Part shown: positions 45,224-54,426 of the stretch, one piece after another
How the letters are laid out: every line of letters begins with the position of its first letter
How positions within the stretch are numbered: the first letter of the stretch is position 1
Origin: Bacillus sp. SLBN-46
GTDB lineage: Bacteria; Bacillota; Bacilli; Bacillales; Cytobacillaceae
Assembly (NCBI RefSeq): GCF_031453555.1
Contig: NZ_JAVIZM010000001.1
Coordinates: forward strand, 1,309,001-1,373,000
Reading direction: 5' to 3'
Length of the DNA: 64,000 bases
The notes under the pieces: generated by a model
The model's database searches: none
Told to the model about the DNA's origin: nothing
The model's input: the letters and a program-made list of their open reading frames with translations, nothing else
Made by a program: the position numbers and the translations under genes

Positions 45224-46579
45224 CTATCGAGTTAATTCGTAGATGGCTTTTGCGTAAATCAACATCGCTGTAAACATTTTGTCTAATTCAATATGTTCAT
45301 TCGGCTGATGCTCGGTTTTGGCTTGCTTTGGAAAAATCGCTCCATAGGCCACGAAGTTTTCCATGGCTCTAGCATAGGTGGCACCACCAGAAGAAATCGG
45401 TTCGGAAACGGTATCCCCGGTTACTTCCTGGTAAACGTTCATTAAGGTTTTGATTAGCAATGAATCCTTTGGTAAATAAATCGATTTTAGATAGTCAAAT
45501 TCTTTGTAGGTTAATCCATATTCCTTTGCAGCTTGTGAGACCTGGTTCACGATTTCTTGTTTAGCGGCGGTCACTGGAATCCGAATATCAATGGATAACC
45601 GCTCAATTTCCTCCGTTAACTCTATTTTCCCGACATTGAACTTTAACTTACCTGATGGCTCATCTTCACAGTTACCAAAAATGCTGGTTGCAAACGGATC
45701 TTCTTTAATTAGGCCGTTAATAAACTCAATTGTTTTTGAGGTGACGCCAATCTTTTTCAACCCCAGCAATAGCCTGCTAATTGCATTGATTCCTTTTTCC
45801 GCAACTTGGGCATGAACGGCCTTTCCAAGGACCACGATACTACCTTCAGCCACTTCGTAATCAAACTCTAATTCCTCAAGAACAGATCGTAATTCCTCTA
45901 GCTTTTCTCCGGCATATCTTGCGGTGTCAGGCACCGCATTAAAGGCATTGCCCGCTTGTAATCGGAGGTTGGTTTCGTTATTTCCTTCTAAATGAAACTG
46001 CAGCAAGCCCTTCTCGGCGTAAACCAACGGAAAGGTAGAGTCGGGAGTAAAGCCCATGCTGGGAATTTCCTCGAGCTCACAATAACGGTTCATGCAGCGC
46101 CATAGTGTTTCTTCATCTGTCCCGAAGATAAACCGAATTCTTTTGTTAAAAGAAACATCGAGATTCATTAACGCTTTCGTGGCAAAAAGGGCAGCCAGTG
46201 TCGGTCCTTTATCATCCTGTGTTCCTCTGCCGTACATTTTGCCTTCTATGATGGTTGCATCGAAGGGAGGAGTATGCCAATCTTCCAGCTTGCCAGCGGG
46301 TACCACATCCAGATGGCCGAGAACGCCAATCATTTCTTCACTGTCACCAATTTCGGCGTACCCGTAATAACCTTTCGGATCAACATACGTCCGGAATCCA
46401 AGCTCTTCACAGATTTCTACTGTCTTTTTCAAAGCTAAATCAATATTTTTTCCAAAAGGAAAACCATCCTCCTGTTCACTGATTACACTAGGGATATCAA
46501 CCAGCTGCTTTAATGCATGGTGAAACTTACCTTCTATCTTTTGCAGCTCAGAAATGAGTTGTTCGGAGATCTGATTCAT
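45224..46579 (-). CDS. pepV: M20-family dipeptidase (PepV-like)
   Basis: Zinc aminoacyl-dipeptidase, 451 residues. Metal ligands are in GVLGHLDVVPAG and the GRGTQDDKGP loop, with the catalytic/ligand glutamates in GTDEETLW. The lid domain lies between, and the C-terminal GGATYARAM is typical of PepV. ATG 46579 has GGAGGAAAAA before it; a longer frame from 46633 reads through the GGTGCCTGACACC repeat and is rejected. Embedded in the arc cluster, it could supply arginine from peptides; this is inference. Confidence 0.88.
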   Translation of the reverse strand: MNQISEQLISELQKIEGKFHHALKQLVDIPSVISEQEDGFPFGKNIDLALKKTVEICEELGFRTYVDPKGYYGYAEIGDSEEMIGVLGHLDVVPAGKLEDWHTPPFDATIIEGKMYGRGTQDDKGPTLAALFATKALMNLDVSFNKRIRFIFGTDEETLWRCMNRYCELEEIPSMGFTPDSTFPLVYAEKGLLQFHLEGNNETNLRLQAGNAFNAVPDTARYAGEKLEELRSVLEELEFDYEVAEGSIVVLGKAVHAQVAEKGINAISRLLLGLKKIGVTSKTIEFINGLIKEDPFATSIFGNCEDEPSGKLKFNVGKIELTEEIERLSIDIRIPVTAAKQEIVNQVSQAAKEYGLTYKEFDYLKSIYLPKDSLLIKTLMNVYQEVTGDTVSEPISSGGATYARAMENFVAYGAIFPKQAKTEHQPNEHIELDKMFTAMLIYAKAIYELTR

Positions 46580-46617
46580 GTTTTTCCTCCATTCGTTTGA
46601 TAAAAAGGGAGGAGGAG

Positions 46618-46630
46618 GGTGCCTGACACC
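46618..46630. repeat. GGTGCCTGACACC 13-mer copy between argF/arcB and pepV
   Basis: Exact copy of the 13-mer also present at 14996-15008, 37638-37650, 45923-45935 and 50960-50972. This one is intergenic, upstream of the pepV ribosome-binding site. Confidence 0.8.
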
Positions 46631-46644
46631 CAACTCCTAACCGC

Positions 46645-47655
46645 TTATTCTAAATGTCCAAGTGTCGCAGCCATTACCGCCTTGATGGTGTGCATTCTGT
46701 TTTCCGCTTGGTCGAATACTTTGGAATGCTCGCTGCGGAAGACTTCATCAGTCACTTCCATTTCTGGCATTCCATGTTTCTCGTAAATATCCTTGCCATA
46801 ACTGGTTTCAAGATCGTGGAAGGCAGGGAGGCAGTGTAGGAAAATCACTTTGTCATTGCCTGTTTTCTTAATCATGTCCATTGTTACTTGATAAGGCGAC
46901 AGTAGAGCAATCCGTTCAGTAAATTTATCTTCTTCCCCCATGGAAACCCAAACATCTGTATAGATGGCGTCAGCACCCGCCACTCCTTCTTCTACATTGC
47001 TCGTGACCGTTACTCGACCACCTGACTCTTCAGCGAATTTTTGAGCCAGTTCAATGACCTCAGGTTCTGGGAACAACGATTCAGGTGTGCAGATGCGCAC
47101 ATCCATTCCTACAAGTGCACCCCCAACGAGCAAACTGTTGGCCACATTATTTCTACCGTCACCAACATACACGAATTTAATTCCTTCTAAGCGGCCAAAG
47201 TTTTCTTTTACTGTTAAAAAGTCAGCAAGTGTTTGCGTTGGATGCCAGCGATCCGTTAACCCATTCCAGACAGGCACACCGGAATGCTCTGCTAACATCT
47301 CTACCTTTTTATGATCAAAGCCACGGAACTCAATGCCGTCAAACATCCTGCCCAACACTTTTGCAGTATCTTCAATTGATTCTTTTTTACCCAGCTGGAT
47401 ATCATCTTTTCCTAGATATTCAGGATGGGCACCAAGGTCCACGCAGGCTACTGTGAAGGCACAACGGGTACGAGTAGACGGTTTTTCAAAAAGTAGCGCG
47501 ATGTTTTTTCCTTCTAGGTGGCGGTGGGGAATGCCATGCTTTTTCTCATCCTTTAGTTTGAAAGCCAAATCAATGAGATAAACAAACTCTTCTTTTGTAA
47601 AATCCTTTTCTGCAAGAAAGCTTCTTCCATGTAATTGTGGGACAGTTACTAACAT
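46645..47655 (-). CDS. arcB: Ornithine carbamoyltransferase, catabolic
   Basis: Phosphorolyses citrulline to ornithine and carbamoyl phosphate in the arginine deiminase pathway. 336 residues. The carbamoyl-phosphate motif STRTR is near residue 57, followed by [14 protein letters not shown] with the conserved His-Pro-Gln-type region HPTQTLADF, and the ornithine-binding HCLPAFHD near the C-terminus. The anabolic enzyme (ArgF) is very similar; its place between arcA and arcC supports the catabolic assignment. ATG 47655 is chosen, with TTG 47658 an alternative. Confidence 0.92.
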   Translation of the reverse strand: MLVTVPQLHGRSFLAEKDFTKEEFVYLIDLAFKLKDEKKHGIPHRHLEGKNIALLFEKPSTRTRCAFTVACVDLGAHPEYLGKDDIQLGKKESIEDTAKVLGRMFDGIEFRGFDHKKVEMLAEHSGVPVWNGLTDRWHPTQTLADFLTVKENFGRLEGIKFVYVGDGRNNVANSLLVGGALVGMDVRICTPESLFPEPEVIELAQKFAEESGGRVTVTSNVEEGVAGADAIYTDVWVSMGEEDKFTERIALLSPYQVTMDMIKKTGNDKVIFLHCLPAFHDLETSYGKDIYEKHGMPEMEVTDEVFRSEHSKVFDQAENRMHTIKAVMAATLGHLE

Positions 47656-47681
47656 CAAAATCGTCTCCTTTTATTTAAAAA

Positions 47682-48968
47682 TTAACGTCGTATATCTTCA
47701 CGTACGAGCGGCATGCTCATACATCGTGGGCCGCCGCGGCCACGGGATAGTTCTGAACTGGTGATTTCGAGTACTTCAATTCCATGCTGGCGTAACAAAT
47801 CATTGCTAATATAATTGCGGTCATAGGTGACCACAATTCCTGGTGCAATCGCTAGTGTGTTCGAGCCATCATTCCATTGCTCACGGGAGGCAGCAATCTC
47901 ATCTCCGCCGCCGCAAGGGATTAAGACAAGCTCTTCTAAATGTAAAACCTCTTTCAATGTTTCCTGGAGATTTGTCCGGTGTGTGATGGTACAGCGTTCG
48001 TCATCACTGCCTTTTTCAAGAATATACACATTCATATTACCTTGAGGCCCTTGGATTTCAGGATGGATAGTGAATTTATCGTAATCGACCATTGTAAACA
48101 CCGTATCAAGATGCATAAAGGCGCGGCACTTTGGAATTTCCACGGCAACCACTTTTTTTATTGAATCCTGCTTCTTAAAGAGGTTAAGGGCCAGTTTTTC
48201 AATCGCACGGGCAGAGGTGCGGGCGGATACACCAATGGCCACTACTTCCTCACTAAGAATCAATTCATCGCCACCTTCAATCGAAAACTCAAAGTCACGG
48301 TCTAACCAAATTGGTACGTCATGTCCAGCAAATCGTGGGTGGTATTTAATGATGTATTGCATAAATAAGGACTCGCGGCGCCTTGCCGGTTCACGCATTT
48401 TATTGATGGATAAGCCATTGCTAATACAAGCTGCGGGGTCACGGGTGAAATATAAATTTGGCATTGGATCTAAATAGAAGGGATAGTGATCCTCCATGAA
48501 TTCATAAAGGTGAGACTTTTTCTCGGGCTCAATTTCTCTCTTTAAAATCCCACTCATCACCTTATCCACCATATCTGCTGTGGAAAAAGAGAGTAGGTAT
48601 TCTTTTAGCACGCGAGAGGCTCCGTTCACATTCGCTTTACTTTCTCGTAAAATATCGTCAACAAATTGTCCTTTTATGATGGGATTACTTAAGGTTTCAA
48701 CCACCAATTTTTCGAGATAAAGAACTTCGATTCCTCGATTTTTTAAGGATTCGGCAAAATAGTCATGCTCGCGCTGGATAATTGGCAAATAAGGAATATC
48801 ATCGAATAAAAGCCGCTGCAGATATTCAGGCGTCAAATTTTCAACTTCTTTTCCAGGCCGTTTCAGCAACACCGAGCGTAACGTTCCGATTTCAGATGTA
48901 ACATGGATCGGGTGCTTTAATTTTGTCTTTATTTCCCTCTGAGAAGTGATTTCGGCTATACTGCTCAT
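47682..48968 (-). CDS. arcA: Arginine deiminase
   Basis: Hydrolyses arginine to citrulline and ammonia. 428 residues. Amidinotransferase fold: N-terminal [28 protein letters not shown], the EGGDELIL region, [10 protein letters not shown] with the catalytic His-Asp, and the nucleophile cysteine in [14 protein letters not shown] at the C-terminus. AGGAGGAAGAAAG precedes ATG 48968. First gene of the arc cluster; the 288-bp upstream region probably carries ArcR and ArgR sites. Confidence 0.97.
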   Translation of the reverse strand: MSSIAEITSQREIKTKLKHPIHVTSEIGTLRSVLLKRPGKEVENLTPEYLQRLLFDDIPYLPIIQREHDYFAESLKNRGIEVLYLEKLVVETLSNPIIKGQFVDDILRESKANVNGASRVLKEYLLSFSTADMVDKVMSGILKREIEPEKKSHLYEFMEDHYPFYLDPMPNLYFTRDPAACISNGLSINKMREPARRRESLFMQYIIKYHPRFAGHDVPIWLDRDFEFSIEGGDELILSEEVVAIGVSARTSARAIEKLALNLFKKQDSIKKVVAVEIPKCRAFMHLDTVFTMVDYDKFTIHPEIQGPQGNMNVYILEKGSDDERCTITHRTNLQETLKEVLHLEELVLIPCGGGDEIAASREQWNDGSNTLAIAPGIVVTYDRNYISNDLLRQHGIEVLEITSSELSRGRGGPRCMSMPLVREDIRR

Positions 48969-49109
48969 CTTTCTTCCTCCTTTTGATAGAATCCTTGCTA
49001 CACCTTCATTCTAAGCATTGAAAGTGATTGCCTTTGTAAGCTTCATAACAAACAAAATGTAATAATCCTTACAGTTTTTTGTCGATCACATAAACGGGTT
49101 TGCATATTT

Positions 49110-49123
49110 ATGTATATATACAT
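49110..49123. promoter_or_regulatory. Candidate ArgR (ARG box) operator upstream of arcA
   Basis: ATGTATATATACAT is a perfect 14-bp AT-rich palindrome about 140 bp upstream of arcA, similar in size and composition to ARG boxes, which are 18-bp imperfect palindromes. A CRP/FNR-type half site TGTGATCGACA (minus strand, near 49081-49091) lies between it and arcA and could serve ArcR. Neither is proven. Confidence 0.4.
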
Positions 49124-49224
49124 GGAAATCGATTTTCTCGAATCTAATATGCTGAATAATGGCTGAATGACAAAGATCGTTCACAGATAAAGTTCTAATA
49201 TTAAGAAAACTTATTGGAGCCAAC

Positions 49225-49258
49225 AAAAAGGGCTGACCCTCGTGGAGTCAGCCTTTTT
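49225..49258 (-). terminator. Terminator after arcR
   Basis: GGCTGAC and GTCAGCC pair around a 9-nt loop with T/A runs on both sides; it overlaps the arcR stop codon and terminates argR-arcR transcripts before arcA. Confidence 0.8.
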
Positions 49259-49955
49259 ATATGCTTTTAAAATAATCAGGTTGATGAATGGTTATTTTTT
49301 TTCCGGTAACGGAGAGGATGTTCTCTCGTTTTAATTGATTCATTAGTAAACTAACGGTTTCCCGTGTGGTTCCAGATAGTTTAGAAATGTTTGTGGCCGT
49401 GAGAGGGCAGGGGATGATGATTCCTGCGCCATCCTTTTCGCCCAGGTCCTCCATTAAGAACTGGAGCGAATGCAGCACGCGTTCCTGTGCGTTAGGAATG
49501 AGAATTTTTTGGACGCGTTTTTGATGAAGATTTAGAATGTCTGATAGTTTAGAGATAATATAGAGTAGTTGTTTAGGATTAGCTTTCAATAGTTCTTCCA
49601 CAACGTGGGTTTGAATAAAGTACAAATGAACGTCCGTGACAGCAATGGCCGTGTCCTGGTACACATGATCCTGAAAGATGCCCCCGTAGGGAAACATTTG
49701 ATTCTTTTTAATAAAGTCTAAATAAAGCATGCTGCCATCCTGGCTGCTGCGTTCATACATGACATATCCGTCTAGTAAAAAAAAGATTTTATCGCGCGGG
49801 TCTCCCTGCATAAAGAGGAGTTGATTTTTCTTGTAGGAGCGAAAATAGAAGTAAGGGAGATATTTTTTTAGTGTTTTTACTGGAAGACATTTTAATAGTT
49901 CAATTTGTTGTAAATCAGAAAGCACATCCATCTTTTCCACGTATGAGTTGATCAT
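49257..49955 (-). CDS. arcR: ArcR, Crp/Fnr-family regulator of the arginine deiminase genes
   Basis: 232 residues. An N-terminal cyclic-nucleotide-binding-like beta barrel (FYFRSYKKNQLLFMQGDPRD, GYVMYERSSQDG) and a C-terminal helix-turn-helix (TATNISKLSGTTRETVSLL). It lacks the N-terminal cysteine cluster of Fnr, like known ArcR proteins that activate arc genes anaerobically. ATG 49955 has AAAGGAG eight bases upstream; the longer frame to 50063 would run into argR. Co-transcribed with argR, 35 nt apart. Confidence 0.88.
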   Translation of the reverse strand: MINSYVEKMDVLSDLQQIELLKCLPVKTLKKYLPYFYFRSYKKNQLLFMQGDPRDKIFFLLDGYVMYERSSQDGSMLYLDFIKKNQMFPYGGIFQDHVYQDTAIAVTDVHLYFIQTHVVEELLKANPKQLLYIISKLSDILNLHQKRVQKILIPNAQERVLHSLQFLMEDLGEKDGAGIIIPCPLTATNISKLSGTTRETVSLLMNQLKRENILSVTGKKITIHQPDYFKSI

Positions 49956-49990
49956 CCTATCACTCCTTTGGCGTGTGTATGGTTTTAGCC

Positions 49991-50446
49991 TTACTTTTGA
50001 TAAACTTCCAGTTGCTCTTCCATTCGTTGCGCCTCTTGAGGAGTGCGGCAAATAATTAAACAAGTATCATTTCCACAAATGGTTCCTGCTTTTCCCTCCA
50101 GGTCCATGGAATCCAGCAAGGCCCCAAATGAATGGGCATGACCAGGAAGTGTCTTGATGATAATAAAATAGTTAATTACCTCAATGCTAATCAGTGCATC
50201 CTTCAGTTTGTGGCGAAACTTCTCCGTAATTAAATGGCCATGATCTACTTTAAAGCTATACTTCAGACTGCCATCCTTGGAAGGAACCTTGACCAGTTTC
50301 AGCTCCCGGATGTCTCTCGAGATGGTTGCTTGAGTAACCGGCAGTCCGTTCTCTAAAAGCAATTGCCCCAGTTCTTCCTGTGTCTTTACCTCCTGATCAG
50401 AAATAAGCTCCGTAATCATCTGTAACCGCATCTGTTTATTCATCAT
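49991..50446 (-). CDS. argR: Arginine repressor ArgR/AhrC
   Basis: 151 residues. N-terminal winged helix (EELGQLLLENGLPVTQATISRDIRELKLVKV) that binds ARG boxes, and a C-terminal arginine-binding hexamerisation domain with GHAHSFGALLDSMD and GTICGNDTCLIICR, including the GT-x-x-GNDT arginine-binding motif. Its closeness to arc genes suggests this copy controls arginine catabolism, as with additional ArgR paralogues in other Firmicutes. The start is ATG 50446 or 50443; the ribosome-binding site is weak. Confidence 0.93.
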   Translation of the reverse strand: MMNKQMRLQMITELISDQEVKTQEELGQLLLENGLPVTQATISRDIRELKLVKVPSKDGSLKYSFKVDHGHLITEKFRHKLKDALISIEVINYFIIIKTLPGHAHSFGALLDSMDLEGKAGTICGNDTCLIICRTPQEAQRMEEQLEVYQK

Positions 50447-50551
50447 CGGCCCTAACTCTCTTTCTATAGGTATCTATACTAATATCATATTGGTAATTGA
50501 TGGGGATTGGTATGTATAAATGGTGAACAAACTATATATGTTATTGAAAAA

Positions 50552-50586
50552 ATATAAAAAAAGATGAACTTTTTTGAGTTCATCTA
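50552..50586 (-). terminator. Terminator downstream of the DUF2085 gene
   Basis: AGATGAAC and GTTCATCT form a perfect stem; on the minus strand it is followed by a T tract (50553-50561). Confidence 0.8.
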
Positions 50587-50629
50587 CCCTTTGTTTTATA
50601 ACTCATGTTTTTCTGTTTGGTGTAATTGA

Positions 50630-51259
50630 TTATAGTACCCACAAATGTAAATTGGATAGAAATATAAGAATGCATAAACCAATAAAAGTTGAAGTAATCC
50701 TTCTTAACCGATGGTTGTGTACCCACTGAAAAAGTACAGAAGCAAACATACTAAACCAAATAATAATAGTAACAATAATAAAACTATTAATAGCATAATA
50801 GGGGACCATTCCCCAGTACACGACAACACTAATGATTACACTTAGAATCATCGGCACAATCAAATCCCAGTTTCCCTTCACACAAGGCTCACTATCACTC
50901 TCAAGAGACTTTGAAGAAAGCAAAGGATAAAGAAAATAGGGCAAAACAAAACCAAAGCTGGTGCCTGACACCAATCGTTTGATATTGTCACTTTCAAACC
51001 AATGCAAATAGGAGCCTAGACCGTCAACCATCATGGGGACCATTAATAATAGAAGAAAGAAGCTTACTTTAATTGTAGGTATGGTGATTTTTGACTTTCT
51101 TTTAGAGAAATGTAAATACGTGAGTGAGGAAAAGATTCCAATATAAATACCTGTGTCTCGGGCGCAAACGGAGAGTGTTTCCCCTGATATGTAGAGTGAC
51201 CGATCCTCTAACTGGTGGCATATGGCTCTTCCGAAGAAATCCAATAGTTCGTGTAACAA
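50630..51259 (-). CDS. DUF2085-family membrane protein
   Basis: 209 residues with about six hydrophobic segments. The N-terminal pattern CHQLEDRSLYISGETLSVCARDTGIYIG is the DUF2085 signature (Cys-His-Gln, Arg-Ser, Cys-Ala-Arg-x-Thr-Gly-Ile), suggesting a metal- or redox-related site near the membrane surface. The function is unknown. It contains the GGTGCCTGACACC 13-mer, read on the minus strand through Ser-Gly-Thr. Separated from the next gene upstream by a strong hairpin. Confidence 0.75.
   Translation of the reverse strand: MLHELLDFFGRAICHQLEDRSLYISGETLSVCARDTGIYIGIFSSLTYLHFSKRKSKITIPTIKVSFFLLLLMVPMMVDGLGSYLHWFESDNIKRLVSGTSFGFVLPYFLYPLLSSKSLESDSEPCVKGNWDLIVPMILSVIISVVVYWGMVPYYAINSFIIVTIIIWFSMFASVLFQWVHNHRLRRITSTFIGLCILIFLSNLHLWVL
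50960..50972. repeat. GGTGCCTGACACC 13-mer copy inside the DUF2085 gene
   Basis: Exact copy of the 13-mer. It lies inside coding sequence and keeps the frame open on the minus strand. Confidence 0.75.
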
Positions 51260-51280
51260 TAATTATCACCCCTATAGGAA

Positions 51281-51311
51281 GAACCCAATTCTCACAACAG
51301 GAATTGGGTTC
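51281..51311. terminator. Hairpin between the two small membrane-protein genes
   Basis: GAACCCAATTC and GAATTGGGTTC form a perfect 11-bp stem with a 9-nt loop. It lies downstream of the 77-residue gene on the minus strand; the following T run is short. Confidence 0.75.
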
Positions 51312-51323
51312 TTCTTCTGTATT

Positions 51324-51557
51324 TTAATACCCCGACATAAACGGTAAAAAGGAGAAGGCAGAAAGAGCGAACCAACAGATACAGCTCAATACGATCATAC
51401 CCAAAGCAATGTATAAACAGGTTTTTCCGACAGCTTTCTTTTCTGGATCTTGATCGTTCATCCAAATAATTCCTAAAACGATCCCGACCACAGGAATAAG
51501 TATAGATAAGATATAAAAGAGTGCTTTTTGCCCACCTGACACTAACTTCACCTCCAT
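51324..51557 (-). CDS. Small two-helix membrane protein, unrecognised
   Basis: 77 residues. Two hydrophobic segments, at about 11-32 (LFYILSILIPVVGIVLGIIW) and 46-70, are joined by the polar stretch MNDQDPEKKAVGK, resembling the layout of DUF5652/PLDc_N-like small proteins. I do not recognise a family with confidence. It has no obvious operon partner; a ribosome-binding site GGCTTATGGAGG overlaps the start region. Confidence 0.6.
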   Translation of the reverse strand: MEVKLVSGGQKALFYILSILIPVVGIVLGIIWMNDQDPEKKAVGKTCLYIALGMIVLSCICWFALSAFSFLPFMSGY

Positions 51558-51874
51558 AAGCCAAAATTAAGAGGAATTCCGTCTGGTTAGAAAATCCCGT
51601 TCAATGATATGTATGTCAGTTCATAGGCGAATTTGCCTGTCCTTCTTTTAGAAATTTCTGATTTATTTTTTATCCCCTGGTACATTGTTCAACTTAACCT
51701 GTTATAATAGATTGGTAAAAAGTGGGGTATATAAGAAATGGGGAAATCTGGGTGCATTGAAATAGAAATTATATTTTAATAGAATTGTAATAATTTTAAT
51801 AGAATAGTAACAATTCAGGGGAAGCTTCGTCTATAATAAAGAAAGACATAAAACATCAAAGAGGGTAATGAAAC
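51558..51874. other. AT-rich gene-free region before the deacetylase gene
   Basis: No gene seen. It contains an imperfect direct repeat of about 20 bp (TTTTAATAGAATTGTAATAA, again with small changes, near 51774 and 51795) and two -10-like TATAAT hexamers, near 51703 and 51832, the second 43 nt before the deacetylase start. -35 hexamers are weak. Confidence 0.4.
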
Positions 51875-52894
51875 ATGGGGGATCAAAAGCAAGGATGGAC
51901 CAAAGGGACAATAGTTATTGTCATTTTTGCAATTGGGTTCTTGTTTGCAGGGGTATTTGTGAACAACTATTTTAAGGCAAAAGCTGCCAGTAAACCTATT
52001 ACTCAAGAAAAAAATGAATTTATGAATCATCCTGGTCAAACCTCAGAAACTATTGTTCAGAATACCAATGATTTACGGATTGAGAAAGAAATGATTCACA
52101 AGAAACAAGAGCAAGCGATGGTTGGGAGAAATAAACAAGAGCGAGAGGCAACTAAGGCTCCGGAAAAAACAACTACTGATACTGCCACTACACAGCCTTC
52201 AACACAGCCTACAACAACAAAAGACCAAGAAACAACCAAACCGCCATCAACGGAAACGAAACCAGCTAATGCACAGCCGTCGGCAGCAGGTAAGAAAACG
52301 ATATACTTAACATTCGATGATGGTCCAGCTGCGTTTTCTGGGGAAATTATCACGCTTTTAGAAAAATTTCACTACAAAGCGACCTTCTTTATGATTGATG
52401 GGAATATAAGAAGATATCCAAACGCGGTAAAATTGATGGTCCAATCTGGAGAGACAGTGGCACTTCATAGTGTCTCCCATGATAAAAAGGTGTTCTATGC
52501 GTCTGCCACTTCCGTTATTAATGAATTAAATCAAAATCGAAATACATTGAAAGAAGTCTCAGGAGTCGATTCGTATATTATGAGAACACCTTATGGCAGT
52601 GTACCAGGCATGACTGCAGAGTACCGGAAAGCGGTTACGGATAATGGCTACTTAATGTGGGATTGGAATATTGACAGCAAAGATTGGTATTATAAAGATG
52701 CACGCTATGTCGAGAGTGTCAAACAACAATTAGCAAAGTTAGCTAACCATAATGGTCCGATCGTCATTCTTATGCACGAAAGAAAGGAAACGCTGGCTCA
52801 TTTACCAGCCTTACTTGACTATTTAAGTAAACAGGGATACGAAGGGAAAGCGATCGATAGCTCTATGACGCCGGTTCAATTTACGGTAAGATAA
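51875..52894 (+). CDS. Membrane-anchored polysaccharide deacetylase
   Basis: 339 residues. A type II membrane anchor at about 11-31, then a Thr/Gln/Pro/Lys-rich linker (about 60-138), then a NodB-homology domain: motif 1 TFDDGP at 146-151, motif 2 HSVSH at 198-202 (zinc histidines), motif 3 RTPYG near 229, motif 4 WNIDSKDW near 259 and motif 5 LMHE near 301. The substrate is probably peptidoglycan N-acetylglucosamine, as for PgdA-type enzymes, acting outside the membrane. The start follows AAAGAGGGT. Confidence 0.9.
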   Translation: MGDQKQGWTKGTIVIVIFAIGFLFAGVFVNNYFKAKAASKPITQEKNEFMNHPGQTSETIVQNTNDLRIEKEMIHKKQEQAMVGRNKQEREATKAPEKTTTDTATTQPSTQPTTTKDQETTKPPSTETKPANAQPSAAGKKTIYLTFDDGPAAFSGEIITLLEKFHYKATFFMIDGNIRRYPNAVKLMVQSGETVALHSVSHDKKVFYASATSVINELNQNRNTLKEVSGVDSYIMRTPYGSVPGMTAEYRKAVTDNGYLMWDWNIDSKDWYYKDARYVESVKQQLAKLANHNGPIVILMHERKETLAHLPALLDYLSKQGYEGKAIDSSMTPVQFTVR

Positions 52895-52978
52895 CATTTA
52901 GTTAGGACAAAATGCTTCAGGGTTTGATATAATTAACATGCAGTTAATAGTATAAATAATGGGGTCCGATAATTTCCT

Positions 52979-53980
52979 ATGATAAATAAAATTTTGAACA
53001 GCAGTGGTTTTAAGAGAATATCAATTTTTTTCCTAATTGCACTCGTTTTGTATGCGATGCAATCGATGATTAATTTAATCTTACTTACGTTTATTTTTAC
53101 CTTTCTAATGGATCGGTTAGTTCAATTCATTGAGAGAAAAATACCTCTCAATCGTAAATTGATTGTGGTTACATCGTATGCGTGTATTGTCGGGTTGCTA
53201 TCCTATGGTTTGGTGATGTACCTGCCAATGATTGCCGGTGAGATTACGGCGTTAATTAAGCAGCTAACCGCTTTTTACACATCAAAGCATGATAATATCT
53301 TTTTAAATTACGTCGTCAAGCGAATTGAAGAAATTCAGATTTCTAGTTATCTGGAACAAGGTTTTCAGTTTGTATTAAAATACTTTACTGACATTAGTAA
53401 AATTACGTTACAAGTGCTGTTAGCTTTATTAATGAGTTTATTTTTCTTATTAGAAAAACCACGCTTAATCGAATTTACGAAGAAATTCAAGACGAGTAAA
53501 ATTGCACCATTTTATGCGGAAATTGAATTCTTCGCTCAGAAATTTGTTCGTACTTTTGGTAAAGTAATTGAGGCACAATTAATTATTGCCGTGGTTAACT
53601 GTACTTTAACGACGATTTCACTATGGCTGCTTGATTTTCCGCAATTAGGCGGATTGTCCATTATGATTTTCATATTGGGATTAATCCCTGTGGCAGGTGT
53701 CATTATTTCACTTATTCCGCTTGTCATTATTGCCTACAGTATAGGCGGTATGATGAAGGTATTGTATGTGGGTATTGCCATTATGATCATTCATGGTGTG
53801 GAAGCTTATATCTTAAATCCTAATTTAATGAGTTCAAAAACGAATCTTCCTGTTTTCTACACGTTTATTGTCTTGATTTTTTCTGAGCACTTTTTTGGTA
53901 TATGGGGACTGATTATCGGAATTCCGGTGTTCGTCTTCCTATTGGATGTTCTGGAAGTGACCGAAACGAAGAAGACGTAA
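52979..53980 (+). CDS. AI-2E (TqsA/YdiK) family transporter
   Basis: 333 residues with about eight hydrophobic segments. The C-terminal half carries the family pattern LGGLSIMIFILGLIPVAGVIISLIP and LNPNLMSSKTNLPVF followed by GIWGLIIGIPVFVFLLDV. Members export autoinducer-2, ions or unknown solutes; the substrate is not assignable here. The ribosome-binding site is weak (GGGG 14 bases before the ATG). A hairpin terminator follows directly. Confidence 0.85.
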   Translation: MINKILNSSGFKRISIFFLIALVLYAMQSMINLILLTFIFTFLMDRLVQFIERKIPLNRKLIVVTSYACIVGLLSYGLVMYLPMIAGEITALIKQLTAFYTSKHDNIFLNYVVKRIEEIQISSYLEQGFQFVLKYFTDISKITLQVLLALLMSLFFLLEKPRLIEFTKKFKTSKIAPFYAEIEFFAQKFVRTFGKVIEAQLIIAVVNCTLTTISLWLLDFPQLGGLSIMIFILGLIPVAGVIISLIPLVIIAYSIGGMMKVLYVGIAIMIIHGVEAYILNPNLMSSKTNLPVFYTFIVLIFSEHFFGIWGLIIGIPVFVFLLDVLEVTETKKT

Positions 53981-54006
53981 AAAAGCCCTTGTGTGGGCTT
54001 TTTTAT
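53981..54006 (+). terminator. Terminator after the AI-2E transporter gene
   Basis: AAAAGCCC and GGGCTTTT pair around TTGTGT, followed by TTTTTT. Confidence 0.85.
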
Positions 54007-54058
54007 TTATCCTATTTTCTGATATGCTAGGGGTATGATGTAGCATTGAGGAGGATGT

Positions 54059-54298
54059 ATGTTGGGCGAGTGTAAGTTGAACCATTCACAGGAAGATGTG
54101 AAAAGTAAGTACGAGTCTCAGGCTGAATTTTTACCGGAGGACATGAAGCCTCTATTTAATCAGTTCTTTGCAGGTGAGCATTCGCAGGAGCTTTTAAACG
54201 AAGTGTTCCATTTGCTGAAAAAGTATGATTTAGCAACGGCGGACGAGCAAAATACAAGAAATGAGCGCTTGTATTTAGTGTTAGGGATGGTTCAATAG
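54059..54298 (+). CDS. Small hypothetical protein, unrecognised
   Basis: 79 residues, acidic and mostly helical in prediction by eye (MKPLFNQFFAGEHSQELLNEVFHLLKKYDL), with no membrane segment or metal motif. GAGGAGG lies just before the start and a perfect terminator just after the stop, so it is a free-standing expressed unit. TTG 54062 is an alternative start with better spacing. No family recognised. Confidence 0.6.
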   Translation: MLGECKLNHSQEDVKSKYESQAEFLPEDMKPLFNQFFAGEHSQELLNEVFHLLKKYDLATADEQNTRNERLYLVLGMVQ

Positions 54299-54308
54299 TT
54301 GGAACATT

Positions 54309-54345
54309 GGGTCGCGTAGAATTATAAAGCTACGCGACCCTTTTT
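54309..54345 (+). terminator. Terminator after the 79-residue gene
   Basis: GGGTCGCGTAG and CTACGCGACCC form a perfect 11-bp stem with a 10-nt loop, followed by TTTTT. Confidence 0.9.
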
Positions 54346-54426
54346 AATTTGATTTTTTTGCTCATTTTTCATCGAAAAAGTGTCTACATCGACTTTAGCT
54401 CGCTTTTTTAAAAATTCCCACTCCAC

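Noticed and set aside
46580..46633. Longer N-terminus for the M20 dipeptidase
   Set aside because: It would include translated GGTGCCTGACACC repeat sequence (GVRHPPPP) and ignore the good GGAGG site before ATG 46579.
49018..49032. CcpA cre site upstream of arcA
   Set aside because: TGAAAGTGATTGCC departs from the cre consensus at about three positions and is not symmetrical, so it is too weak to annotate.
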